Assembly (NCBI GenBank): GCA_015057405.1
Contig: SVEK01000023.1
Location: 1-47,672, forward strand
Length of the DNA stretch: 47,672 nt
Reading direction: 5' to 3'
From: Lachnospiraceae bacterium
Lineage (GTDB): Bacteria > Bacillota > Clostridia > Lachnospirales > Lachnospiraceae
Shown here piece by piece: positions 1 through 8,709 of the stretch. Both the position numbers and the translations under genes were made by a program. Below the pieces are notes generated by a model. That model had not been told where the DNA came from. It made no database searches and saw only the letters and a list, made by a program, of their open reading frames with translations. Every line of letters starts with the position of its first letter. Position 1 is the first letter of the stretch.

Positions 1-70
1 TTTCTAATATATAGTTCCTTTTAAGTTGTAAAAAGTTTTACTTTTTTGAAAAAAAATTTTTTTTTATAAT
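1..70. other. AT-rich left-edge spacer
   Basis: Almost pure A/T sequence after the sigma-factor stop codon. A short 6-bp inverted repeat (GTAAAA, 2-nt centre, TTTTAC) lies near 28-41, followed by T- and A-runs, which could be a weak transcription terminator. No gene is visible. Confidence 0.4.
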
Positions 71-2134
71 TTATTCTGTTTCAACCTCAAAACCTTCAAT
101 CATTTCATCACCAAATCCCTCAAATTCTTCCTCAGATTGTTTAGGCTTTTTAGTTACTTTAGGCTTCTTGGTTGCTTCAGGCTTCTTGGTTGCTTCAGGT
201 TTCTTGGTTGCCTTAGGTTTCTTGGTTGCTTTAGGTTTCTTAGTCTTTTTTGGTTCTTTCGTAATATCAGGTGCCTGAGTTGTTAAAGAATCACTCCTTT
301 TCATCACTAATGGTGTCAATGTTTCGTTAGGATATGCCCCACACCACAAAACTCCATCTGTACTATTTGAATTAGAATAACTTAATGTAATACTTCCATC
401 TTCATTAACATATAAATATCCATTCATAGCAGCTTCCCGTGATGTAGTTCCAAAAAATGTTGTCAATCCTCTGTTATAACCTATTTCTATACTATTTCTC
501 TCAATTTCCAGTTCGTCTATTGTTTGAGCGCCATTACTTACAATTTCAAATCTTACACTAAAATCTGACACTCCGGTAACATCCGAAATAATCAATCTGT
601 AACCACCATCTTCATTTACATTATCTCCATCTGTATATACATAAGTACCTTCTTGCGGTGCAATCTCTTTTATAAGTCCGGCCGTTGCAGCTTTCGTATA
701 TATCATAAGTCCGGCATGAGTATTTGTAAAAACCTCGCCGTTTATTTTCTTATCTGCATACATAATTATTGAACCATCGCCCATAAACAAGAGTTTTCCC
801 ATCCACTCAATACCAATATCTGATGTCCCGCTTAACTGAACTATTCTGTCAGTTTCCGATACTTGGTTTAATGTAAGGGTTTCACCTTCGCCGTCTACAC
901 CCCCTTTATTTACAATCTGCATATCAAATACGGCATTTCTATTATCTGTTACCGTGGCGTTTGTGATACTGATAGTGGAGTTTCCAAATGTATATAATCC
1001 TTCTATCGAAATTGATTCATCGTATAAATCCGCATTGCTAACTTCATTATCAACATCCTCGGGTTCAGTACCGGTCATTTCCTCTTGCTCAATATTCATG
1101 GCATCATTTTCAGATTGCTGTTCTATCTGATTACCGGCTTCAGCTTGTTCTTCTTTTCCATACTCCCGATCCGTTTGCTCTATTGCTATTTCAGAATTTT
1201 GTGGGGCAGATTTATTAGCAAATAAGGAAACTGTAACTCCAATACCACCTATAATAGCTAACGATGCTGCTACCATTCCTATCTTTGCCATCAAACTTAT
1301 CTTTGCAGTTGTCCCAACCACACTTGCCACATTGCCGGCTGTCACACCACTGCCCAAACCATTAGCTGCATTTCCGGCAACTTCACTGCCTCCCGGCACA
1401 CCGGCAGCTGCACCTGATGCAGAAAGGGAAACCGCCTCAATTCCCAATGCACTACATGATGCTTCATATACACTTTTTGCAGCCTGAGCCGGCATCTTAT
1501 ATGTTTCTTCACTAAATAATCCTTTAAACACAAGAAACAAGATTGCAGGTGATACAGAGCATAATTTATACCTATTCTTTCGCTCATGCTCTTCAACTTT
1601 TGTTTTCAAAAACTTTTTAGCATAATTGAGTCTGCTCTTAATTGTATTAGAAGAACACTCACACATGTCTGCAATAGCATCTATCTTCATATTGTCGTAA
1701 TAAAATGCCATAACCGCCACTCTCTGTAACTCAGGTAGTTCATCTATCATTTCCCGAATTATTTCTACAGTAGCATTCTGTTCTGCCATCTGTTCCGGTG
1801 TCGCTTCATTCGATTCAATATCATCAAATATGTATTCCTGAGTTTCACCGGCAAGAAGCTCCTTCTTCTTATTGATTACTTTCATGCCCTGTCTGTTCAC
1901 GATACCTCCTAACCAGGCGTAGATATTATTGGCATCTTTCAAAGAAGCAATTCCTCTATAAGCCTGTATATAGGTTTCTTGTGTCAAATCAAGCGCATCT
2001 TGTTCTGACTTCATCATGTACTTGGCCTTCGCATATACATAATTATGCGTTTCCTCATATACCTTTGCAAATCCCTCCGGATTTCCTCTTTGCATTTCCT
2101 CAATTGCTTCAATTAATTCTTTGGTTACTGCCAT
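71..2134 (-). CDS. Membrane-tethered ECF-type sigma-70 factor with extracellular domain
   Basis: The N-terminal ~185 residues form an ECF sigma factor: region 2 (around the LDLTQETYIQAYRG motif, promoter -10 recognition) and a region 4 helix-turn-helix (ELPELQRVAVMAFYYDN through CSSNTIKSRLNYAKKFLK). A Gly/Ala-rich stretch and one membrane helix (about residues 283-307) follow. Then comes an acidic linker, a ~240-residue predicted extracellular region and a Lys/Pro-rich tail of 6-residue repeats (ATKKPK/ATKKPE type). The ATG at 2134 was preferred over one four codons upstream because GGATGG lies 8 bases before it. Sigma factors with C-terminal membrane and sensor extensions are a known class in which signal input and promoter recognition sit in one chain; the signal here is unknown. 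The gene follows the terminator of the five-gene operon, so it is probably transcribed separately. The extracellular domain was not recognised. Confidence 0.85.
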   Translation of the reverse strand: MAVTKELIEAIEEMQRGNPEGFAKVYEETHNYVYAKAKYMMKSEQDALDLTQETYIQAYRGIASLKDANNIYAWLGGIVNRQGMKVINKKKELLAGETQEYIFDDIESNEATPEQMAEQNATVEIIREMIDELPELQRVAVMAFYYDNMKIDAIADMCECSSNTIKSRLNYAKKFLKTKVEEHERKNRYKLCSVSPAILFLVFKGLFSEETYKMPAQAAKSVYEASCSALGIEAVSLSASGAAAGVPGGSEVAGNAANGLGSGVTAGNVASVVGTTAKISLMAKIGMVAASLAIIGGIGVTVSLFANKSAPQNSEIAIEQTDREYGKEEQAEAGNQIEQQSENDAMNIEQEEMTGTEPEDVDNEVSNADLYDESISIEGLYTFGNSTISITNATVTDNRNAVFDMQIVNKGGVDGEGETLTLNQVSETDRIVQLSGTSDIGIEWMGKLLFMGDGSIIMYADKKINGEVFTNTHAGLMIYTKAATAGLIKEIAPQEGTYVYTDGDNVNEDGGYRLIISDVTGVSDFSVRFEIVSNGAQTIDELEIERNSIEIGYNRGLTTFFGTTSREAAMNGYLYVNEDGSITLSYSNSNSTDGVLWCGAYPNETLTPLVMKRSDSLTTQAPDITKEPKKTKKPKATKKPKATKKPEATKKPEATKKPKVTKKPKQSEEEFEGFGDEMIEGFEVETE
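140..252 (-). repeat. 18-bp tandem repeats encoding the KKPxxT tail
   Basis: About six imperfect 18-bp units (of the form GGCTTCTTGGTTGCTTCA on the plus strand) encode the Lys/Pro/Thr hexapeptide repeats at the C-terminus of the sigma-factor protein. The units differ by a few substitutions. Copy number could change by slippage without shifting the frame. Confidence 0.8.
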
Positions 2135-2234
2135 AATAATATCCATCCTTTTTTCTTAGTCAGATTATCTCTGCTAATAAGAAGTACCTTTATATATCAA
2201 AAAAGTTTTAAATTACATAATATTTTTTATTCCA

Positions 2235-2271
2235 TAAAAAACATACAGCATCCGTTTTAGATACTGTATGT
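2235..2271 (-). terminator. Rho-independent terminator of the five-gene operon
   Basis: Arms ACATACAGCATC (2241-2252) and GATACTGTATGT (2260-2271) pair with one G-T mismatch. They are followed on the minus strand by a run of U (A-run 2236-2240 on the plus strand). The hairpin lies about 90 bases past the ion-channel stop and before the sigma gene. Confidence 0.8.
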
Positions 2272-2359
2272 ATATAATTATTACTCATAGTTTTTTACAC
2301 AATAAAACAAAATTATTGTCTTATTAGAACAAACCTGTTGTTTCAAATAATTATTGGCA

Positions 2360-4468
2360 TCAATGATTACTGAAAATAATCAGCTTATCATTTTTTTCAA
2401 TCTTAACATTCATTTTATTCTGTTCACCGGAAAATAATATAGTCTTTCCATTCGGCTTAACATAACCAAGCATTATGGATTTGTTATTATCAGGTGTTGT
2501 ACAATATATAGTTCTTATCAATTGAGAGGCTTTACATTCGAGCACATCCGGCATGTCTTTTAAAAATTCACCTGCCGTTTTCACATAGAGCTCCTTACTC
2601 TCATATTCTGTTGATTCTTCCTCATCATAGGTTAGAATATCTCTGTAAAAATCGTATAAAGCTTCCTTTTCACCTATCTGAGTTATCATTCTGCTTATGT
2701 ACCTGTTACTAATGACTACATTTGTTTTACTGTAGCTCTGAACAACATCGTAGTTCTTAGGATTAAGTATCTCGATTACAACATCTATTTTACCCGGATT
2801 GAAATTCTCATCGTTTGCAATTTTATCAGAGATCAAATCCTGTACATAAATAAGGTAGGTAAGCGCCTTAGAATCTATATCTTCTGTAAGTACATTATCA
2901 TCTGAAAGAATCAGAATACTTGTATCGGTTTCATGGGCATCCACAAATTCATTAATTCTTTGCGTTATTTCTTTCCACTCAAATATACTCGCAGCCATGC
3001 AATCTTTTACAAAGAATGTATCTTCACCTCTGTAGTAATCCTGCTTAACCAGACTTTCTTCATCATCAATGACTAAAATATTAAGTATATCCCGGTCTAT
3101 GCCGTCTTTATGCCCCCACTCTCCAACAAAGGTCTTAAATCCTTCCATGATATCTGACATACGGCTATTGTGTCCCAAAATTATAATATTACGTCTTTTT
3201 AGCCAATAATCTTTATTAACCCTGATATCAAGAAGTTCGTGCTTAACCTTTTCACTTCTGTAAACATCTTTCTCTTCCTCCGCAACGTAAAACATATGGT
3301 TACCGGTTTTAGTTTCCAAAGTTGTTATTGGGATTGCTGACACATGATTATTTAGATAATCTTTAATTATTTCTATTTCATCAACTCCATGGTCGCGATT
3401 ATCGCAGTAAAACTCAGCACCCTTATGAGAGAAAAGCTCACTGTAAACTTTATTAAGTTCCGGCATAATTGAAAACTGTGATAAAACCTGTCCCAATATT
3501 CTGTTGACCGGTACAGGAATTATATTACATTTTCCTGATTTTTCTTTATGGGCAATAATCTTTTCAACAAGCTGCGCAGTCCAATCATCTTCAATCTCCA
3601 CAACAATTATCTGATCATCTGCCGATTCCTCCGAAGAAGTGAATTCAGACACCTGTATTAAAGATTTAATTGTATCCGTATTGCCGCTTTCCCTTTGCTC
3701 AAGTTTTTCTTTATAGTCAAATCTACAAGTATTATTCTGGATATCCTTACCCAAAATTATAACTGTTCGCGCTTGAGATATGGAAATATCTGCAAGATGT
3801 TTTGTGGAGTATACATCCCCTTCTTTAACAATAACGGATAGCTTATTTCTAAGTCTGTGTTTTCTAATATAAAAAAATCTGTACAAAAAATTACGACCTT
3901 CACACATTTGTTCAAGACGTTTTCTTTCTTTTTTTACGGTCGCTGATATACGCTCGGATATTTCAAGTTTGACACCTTCACAATCTTCACTTATAAGCAC
4001 AATTACGACTTCTTTTTTGTTACTGTAGACAAGATCGTTAACAATTTCAGATGCACGGGAATTCCAGTTAATTATTATGATATGATCCGATACATTAATT
4101 GCATTCTTACCAAAATTAGCATTATCAATGAAATTAGAAATATAATTGGTTATATAACCGATTACTGCACCTGTAAATGTTATCATTCCCAGTAACACAG
4201 TAACCGTACATATAACAATCAAAGCAACTCCGGCTTGTCCAATATCTTCAACAACGTATTGTATACATCCGGCATCGAGAATCATACTTATAGTATAAAA
4301 TATTGACTCCCAATAACCCTCCGGACCTCTAAGGTCCGGAGAAAAAGCACTAATTATTGCTGCTGCCGCAAAAAATAAAACTATGTTTAAAAATAATATT
4401 GCTATCAATATTGCCCTTGCAGGCGCTTTTACAACGTATATACTTATTTTTTCTTTAAGCTTCTTCAT
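2360..4468 (-). CDS. CASTOR/POLLUX-type cation channel with RCK-like cytoplasmic domains
   Basis: 702 residues. There are two N-terminal membrane helices (about 17-42 and 80-105) around a pore-like segment, YTISMILDAGCIQ. The LDAG motif resembles the ADAG selectivity filter of plant CASTOR/POLLUX channels. A large cytosolic part has Rossmann/TrkA-N-like beta-alpha units: DHIIIINWNSRASEIVNDL near 130, ARTVIILGKD, and a second set at RRNIIILGHNSRMSDIMEGF near 445. Plant relatives gate K+/Ca2+ flux at the nuclear envelope; bacterial members are essentially uncharacterised. It is the last gene of the operon, 32 bases after the 1402-residue gene, with AGGAG 11 bases before ATG. The ion is unknown, and a simple RCK potassium channel is the main alternative. 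Confidence 0.8.
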   Translation of the reverse strand: MKKLKEKISIYVVKAPARAILIAILFLNIVLFFAAAAIISAFSPDLRGPEGYWESIFYTISMILDAGCIQYVVEDIGQAGVALIVICTVTVLLGMITFTGAVIGYITNYISNFIDNANFGKNAINVSDHIIIINWNSRASEIVNDLVYSNKKEVVIVLISEDCEGVKLEISERISATVKKERKRLEQMCEGRNFLYRFFYIRKHRLRNKLSVIVKEGDVYSTKHLADISISQARTVIILGKDIQNNTCRFDYKEKLEQRESGNTDTIKSLIQVSEFTSSEESADDQIIVVEIEDDWTAQLVEKIIAHKEKSGKCNIIPVPVNRILGQVLSQFSIMPELNKVYSELFSHKGAEFYCDNRDHGVDEIEIIKDYLNNHVSAIPITTLETKTGNHMFYVAEEEKDVYRSEKVKHELLDIRVNKDYWLKRRNIIILGHNSRMSDIMEGFKTFVGEWGHKDGIDRDILNILVIDDEESLVKQDYYRGEDTFFVKDCMAASIFEWKEITQRINEFVDAHETDTSILILSDDNVLTEDIDSKALTYLIYVQDLISDKIANDENFNPGKIDVVIEILNPKNYDVVQSYSKTNVVISNRYISRMITQIGEKEALYDFYRDILTYDEEESTEYESKELYVKTAGEFLKDMPDVLECKASQLIRTIYCTTPDNNKSIMLGYVKPNGKTILFSGEQNKMNVKIEKNDKLIIFSNH

Positions 4469-4500
4469 TTGAACGTATTCTCCTAATACACTTTACATTT

Positions 4501-7500
4501 TTATAATGGCTCATGCGGTCTGTCAAATGGAGTCATACCGTTTAACACAGTACCCTCACTAAGTGCATATACTTCACAATATTTTGCAAAGCCGTATCCA
4601 TACTCATCCTCTCTGCACAAAGTTCTTGCTTCTTCTAACTTTGCAGTGCTTATTTCATTGATTAAGAAAGCGTATTGTATCTCAACCCACTTCGCCATTC
4701 CCTCATATACCTGCAGTTCTAAATCAGGACCATATTTTCTGTATATTTCATCAGCATCCCAATTTAAATATTGCCAGATATGAGTCAATTCATGAACAAA
4801 GGTCATGGTTGCCTGAAGTTTAGGCGATCCGTTTTCAATTAACAAAGTATATTTTCCACGCTTGTTAATTGCAACTCCCAAAGTTCGTCCGTCAAAGTCT
4901 GCTGTTGGAATAAATGTTTCTCCCAAAGCCTTACTAAGTCTCTTGGCATTAACCATTTTAATTTCTACATCTGCCCTAATTGTAATTCCGTAGAAGAATT
5001 TAAGATTCTTGCATATCGTATGATAGATTTCAATAAACTCTTTCTCAGTCTTTATGGCAGTTTTACCACAATTACAACAACGTTCTCTTCCGTCCTGCAA
5101 TACTTCATACGTTATACCGGACAATTCTCTGCCACAAAAATCACAATAATGAACCTGATCATTAATTACAGCTGCTCTGTTAGCAAGCTGCTCTGCAAGC
5201 TCTATACCATATCGTGCCTGTTCAAGTTCACCGTTTTTGTACCCAAGATTAGAAAGCAGCGCCCGAACACCTTCTATATCCAACCATTCCGGAGTTTTTT
5301 CATCTCCGAACAACAGATAATAATTCAGATGGTACGGTTTTCTCTCCGTAATCTTGTTAATATCATCGTCTGCGTATTCTTCACCTTCGACAACTCCAGC
5401 TTCGACAACTTCATCCGACGACGGTTCTCCCTGTGGCACCATTCCTTCTTTGTCATCATCAACTTTCTTCCTTCCAAAGAACAATCTCTTGATGAACCTG
5501 AAAAATCTCTTAAATAATCTGATAATCCATCGCAAGAACTTGCCTATAATTCCGCCTCTAATAGGAGGCTCCAATGCTTCCTGTTCTTCTTCGGAAAGAA
5601 CAAAACTCGGCGGGTTCTTCTTTGCCGGTGTATTAAGACTTCTTTCAATTGCACTCTGATGCCAGTCAAAATAGTCATTAATCATCTCAAATATTCTGTG
5701 AAGATTACGACGAACCGCAACCAGCAAACCGATATCCAACTGACTGTCTTCGATTATATAGATACATTTATCACCAAGCTGTAAGTGTTCACCACCATTT
5801 ACCCTATATGTGTTTTGAACAATAGCCTCTCCTGCCGTTGTAGCAATGATAAAGCCCTGATTCTCGGCAAATAACGTTCTGAACATCTCATTCAACATTA
5901 CCGTTAGTGTATTGATTACCTTGTCGTTAACACCATCGCATTCAGAGAAATCAATACACATAATCTGTTTATTATAATAATTTCTTTCAGGAATTCCGTT
6001 AACCTCAATTTTTTTCCCATTAACAAAATCGTTATATGCTGACATCTGAATATATGCCGGAGTTTTAACATTAATATCCGCATACATCATCTGCAGTCTC
6101 ATTTTGTCATATACTATGTTATCTCCCATTTCGCCGGATTCCACCAAGTTGCTTAATGTGTAATCTCTAACCTGTCTGTACGTATATCTGTTAGAAAGCT
6201 GGTCAGCAGCGCGTCGGCAAATCAATTCGTTGGTTGCCGTCAATCGGATTATTTCATAGTATTTACCGTTAAACGTATGGAACTGTCCCGGCAAATGGTT
6301 CTGGAACATCTGCCCTACAAGCTCCGTTCCAAGGTATTGTTTGTCACCAAACTCATCCTCAGCAATATATCGGGCACTTAATAAATCCTGCAATACTAAA
6401 CGGATAAAATCTTTGTCCTCAATATAGTACTTTTTAACAACACCCAAATCCTTTAACGAATATTCTTTTTTGAGTTCGATAATGTCTCTGTAGAACGTGT
6501 ATTTCTCGCCATTCTCTTCTATAACAAGGGTTTTATTACCAGCAGAATCATCTTCACTTAGATTAATCTGCTGATTACATTCACAGATTATTTTCCATAA
6601 TTCCTCGATAACATCCGCTCCGGAAATTCCAACGTTTTTCAGTTCACAACGAATATCATCCTCAGGAACAAGATTTGTTGTCATTCTTAGACAAAGTCTC
6701 ATAGCAACATTTCGCTTTGTATGTGCATAATCAGCAACAATGTACGGAATTGCTTTAGGATCAGTTAACAACAAACTGTTGTTATCCGCCATGTAATCTT
6801 TCAACAGATAATCTCCTGACAATATATTGATAAATCCCTGTTTAGACGCTCTTGAAGAGAAACATCTGCGCATCTCAAACATGTTGTTTGATTCATCTTC
6901 TACAATAATGCATCTTCCGTTCCTTACTTTAGAACCCCACATGTTAACTTTTGATTGTAATACTTTGTCAATAACTTCCTGACTTGCCGGCAATTCTGCA
7001 TAATTAAGTAAATCATAATAATACTGCTTAACTATCCAGTGCATGTCAACAACAGGGAACGCCTCTCCTCCATACCAGGTTACCTTAGGAATCTGATTCT
7101 TAAGAGCTACCATGGCAAGTTCTGTTCCCATTCCGAGATACTGCGAAATATTAGGAAGTATTCTGTGTTGAAGCATTTCATCATCAGTTTCCCAACACAT
7201 ATACGATGATAATCCTTCATGATGATTGCTTGCACACACCTCAGTCAGACTAACCTGAAGCATATGGGACAGTGAGTCAACAAGACCATCACAGTTCTTG
7301 TCAACAGAACAATATACCATTTCATCTTTACATATCTCACACTGTCTCAGGATGGAATTGAGTCCCACCTGCGCAGTCGTAAGAAGACGGGATGGTTCAA
7401 TAATAACTACAAACCCTACACCCTTAAAGAAATCTTTATTGTTCTGCTGCATATTCATGTCATGCACGCACGAGCGGGTTACAATACCCACATTAAGATC

Positions 7501-8709
7501 CTGTTCTTCCTCAGAAAGTACACCAACTTTCCACAAATCCGGCAAATGATTAACTTTTGTAAGACCCTCTACGCACCATTTTTTAATATCTTCTTCAATA
7601 TCATGTCTACCCAGTATAATCATTACTTTCCTATGCTGCATTAACATTCTGTTCATAGGGTAAAACATGTACGGAATAAGGTCATAATAAAATGGATTAT
7701 TGAACACTATACTTTTACCGTTAAGAAGCTTTACTCCGGCTTCAAGATATCCCTGATCAAGCTCCATGCCGGCTTCTACTTTTCGACGCATAAATGTTCC
7801 GTATGCCTGCAATTTGGCATCTTCCTGCTTTTCAAGCTGCTCCAATACCTCATCATTGGTCTGAATCTCTGTCTGTATAGTATTAATTGATGTATTCTCA
7901 GACATTAACTTGTCTCCGAACAAATGTCTGAGGAACTTTCTTAAAATACTGTAATTACTTATTATGCGGGCATCATCATCTTCGCCGATAATATCTTCGA
8001 AATCTTCTTTTTTCTCTCCATTTACAAATGAATACACTTCAACAAGCATTATGACTATATATACCGGATAGAATAGATTCGTGGTTTTATTATCGTTAAA
8101 CAGATATATTGTACACGCCGAAATAAGACAGACCAATATATTTACAATGGTTATTACATACTTAACCAAATCTGTAGCCTGACCCCAATTACGAGCAACA
8201 TACCATTTACAATCCTCTTTATCATAACTGTAGAATACATTGATTTTTGCCAGTAATCCATTCTCATCCCCACTTATTTTTCTGTCCATGAATGACAAAA
8301 CCGGCTTTTTAATTAAACAATAAAGAACAATAACAGCAGGATTGAATATAGCATAAATTATTCTTGTAAGACCACTTGACGCATCAATAGCCTGAACAAA
8401 TCTGTCAAGGACCAGCTTGATAATCGAAATTACATTCTCAAACCCAACTACTGATGCAAATAAATCCAAAATCCTGTCTAAAATATTGGCTATAAACTCC
8501 GCAATATAATGAAAGAAATTGACAAGTTCATCATAAAATATACTTGCAACCATGCAATATATTATTGCAAACAACGGTAAAAATATCTGTTTGTATCTTT
8601 TATCCCTTCCAAGATTTGTTTTATACAAACTTGCAATTGCAACAAGGAAAGGAATAATATACACTAACTGGCTTACGAAAGACATAAGCTCACGCAAGAA
8701 ATCAATCAT
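4501..8709 (-). CDS. Polytopic membrane protein with degenerate helicase-like core, zinc ribbon and DA1-like HExxH peptidase
   Basis: 1402 residues. Residues 1-235 hold about five or six membrane helices. The cytosolic middle (about 290-1020) shows faint spacing similarity to SF2 helicases: a DEAD-box position reads VVIIEPSRLL, a SAT-like motif reads VYCSVDKNCDGLVDSL, and no Walker A is visible, so any ATPase activity is doubtful. After a basic patch (RRLFFGRKK type) there is a zinc ribbon with two CxxC pairs (C1189/C1192, C1211/C1214). A metallopeptidase domain follows with HELTHIWQ at 1306-1313 and a downstream Glu in YEGMAKW (E1336). That zinc-ribbon-then-HExxH...E order is what DA1-type peptidases show. 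GGGAGG lies 6 bases before the ATG, which overlaps the end of the upstream gene by 8 bases. The substrate is unknown. The peptidase call is solid; the helicase resemblance is tentative. Confidence 0.7.
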   Translation of the reverse strand: MIDFLRELMSFVSQLVYIIPFLVAIASLYKTNLGRDKRYKQIFLPLFAIIYCMVASIFYDELVNFFHYIAEFIANILDRILDLFASVVGFENVISIIKLVLDRFVQAIDASSGLTRIIYAIFNPAVIVLYCLIKKPVLSFMDRKISGDENGLLAKINVFYSYDKEDCKWYVARNWGQATDLVKYVITIVNILVCLISACTIYLFNDNKTTNLFYPVYIVIMLVEVYSFVNGEKKEDFEDIIGEDDDARIISNYSILRKFLRHLFGDKLMSENTSINTIQTEIQTNDEVLEQLEKQEDAKLQAYGTFMRRKVEAGMELDQGYLEAGVKLLNGKSIVFNNPFYYDLIPYMFYPMNRMLMQHRKVMIILGRHDIEEDIKKWCVEGLTKVNHLPDLWKVGVLSEEEQDLNVGIVTRSCVHDMNMQQNNKDFFKGVGFVVIIEPSRLLTTAQVGLNSILRQCEICKDEMVYCSVDKNCDGLVDSLSHMLQVSLTEVCASNHHEGLSSYMCWETDDEMLQHRILPNISQYLGMGTELAMVALKNQIPKVTWYGGEAFPVVDMHWIVKQYYYDLLNYAELPASQEVIDKVLQSKVNMWGSKVRNGRCIIVEDESNNMFEMRRCFSSRASKQGFINILSGDYLLKDYMADNNSLLLTDPKAIPYIVADYAHTKRNVAMRLCLRMTTNLVPEDDIRCELKNVGISGADVIEELWKIICECNQQINLSEDDSAGNKTLVIEENGEKYTFYRDIIELKKEYSLKDLGVVKKYYIEDKDFIRLVLQDLLSARYIAEDEFGDKQYLGTELVGQMFQNHLPGQFHTFNGKYYEIIRLTATNELICRRAADQLSNRYTYRQVRDYTLSNLVESGEMGDNIVYDKMRLQMMYADINVKTPAYIQMSAYNDFVNGKKIEVNGIPERNYYNKQIMCIDFSECDGVNDKVINTLTVMLNEMFRTLFAENQGFIIATTAGEAIVQNTYRVNGGEHLQLGDKCIYIIEDSQLDIGLLVAVRRNLHRIFEMINDYFDWHQSAIERSLNTPAKKNPPSFVLSEEEQEALEPPIRGGIIGKFLRWIIRLFKRFFRFIKRLFFGRKKVDDDKEGMVPQGEPSSDEVVEAGVVEGEEYADDDINKITERKPYHLNYYLLFGDEKTPEWLDIEGVRALLSNLGYKNGELEQARYGIELAEQLANRAAVINDQVHYCDFCGRELSGITYEVLQDGRERCCNCGKTAIKTEKEFIEIYHTICKNLKFFYGITIRADVEIKMVNAKRLSKALGETFIPTADFDGRTLGVAINKRGKYTLLIENGSPKLQATMTFVHELTHIWQYLNWDADEIYRKYGPDLELQVYEGMAKWVEIQYAFLINEISTAKLEEARTLCREDEYGYGFAKYCEVYALSEGTVLNGMTPFDRPHEPL

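Noticed and set aside
5020-5659. Plus-strand open frames of 100-165 codons inside the 1402-residue gene
   Set aside because: They oppose a strong gene, lack ribosome sites and resemble no protein; they are shadows.
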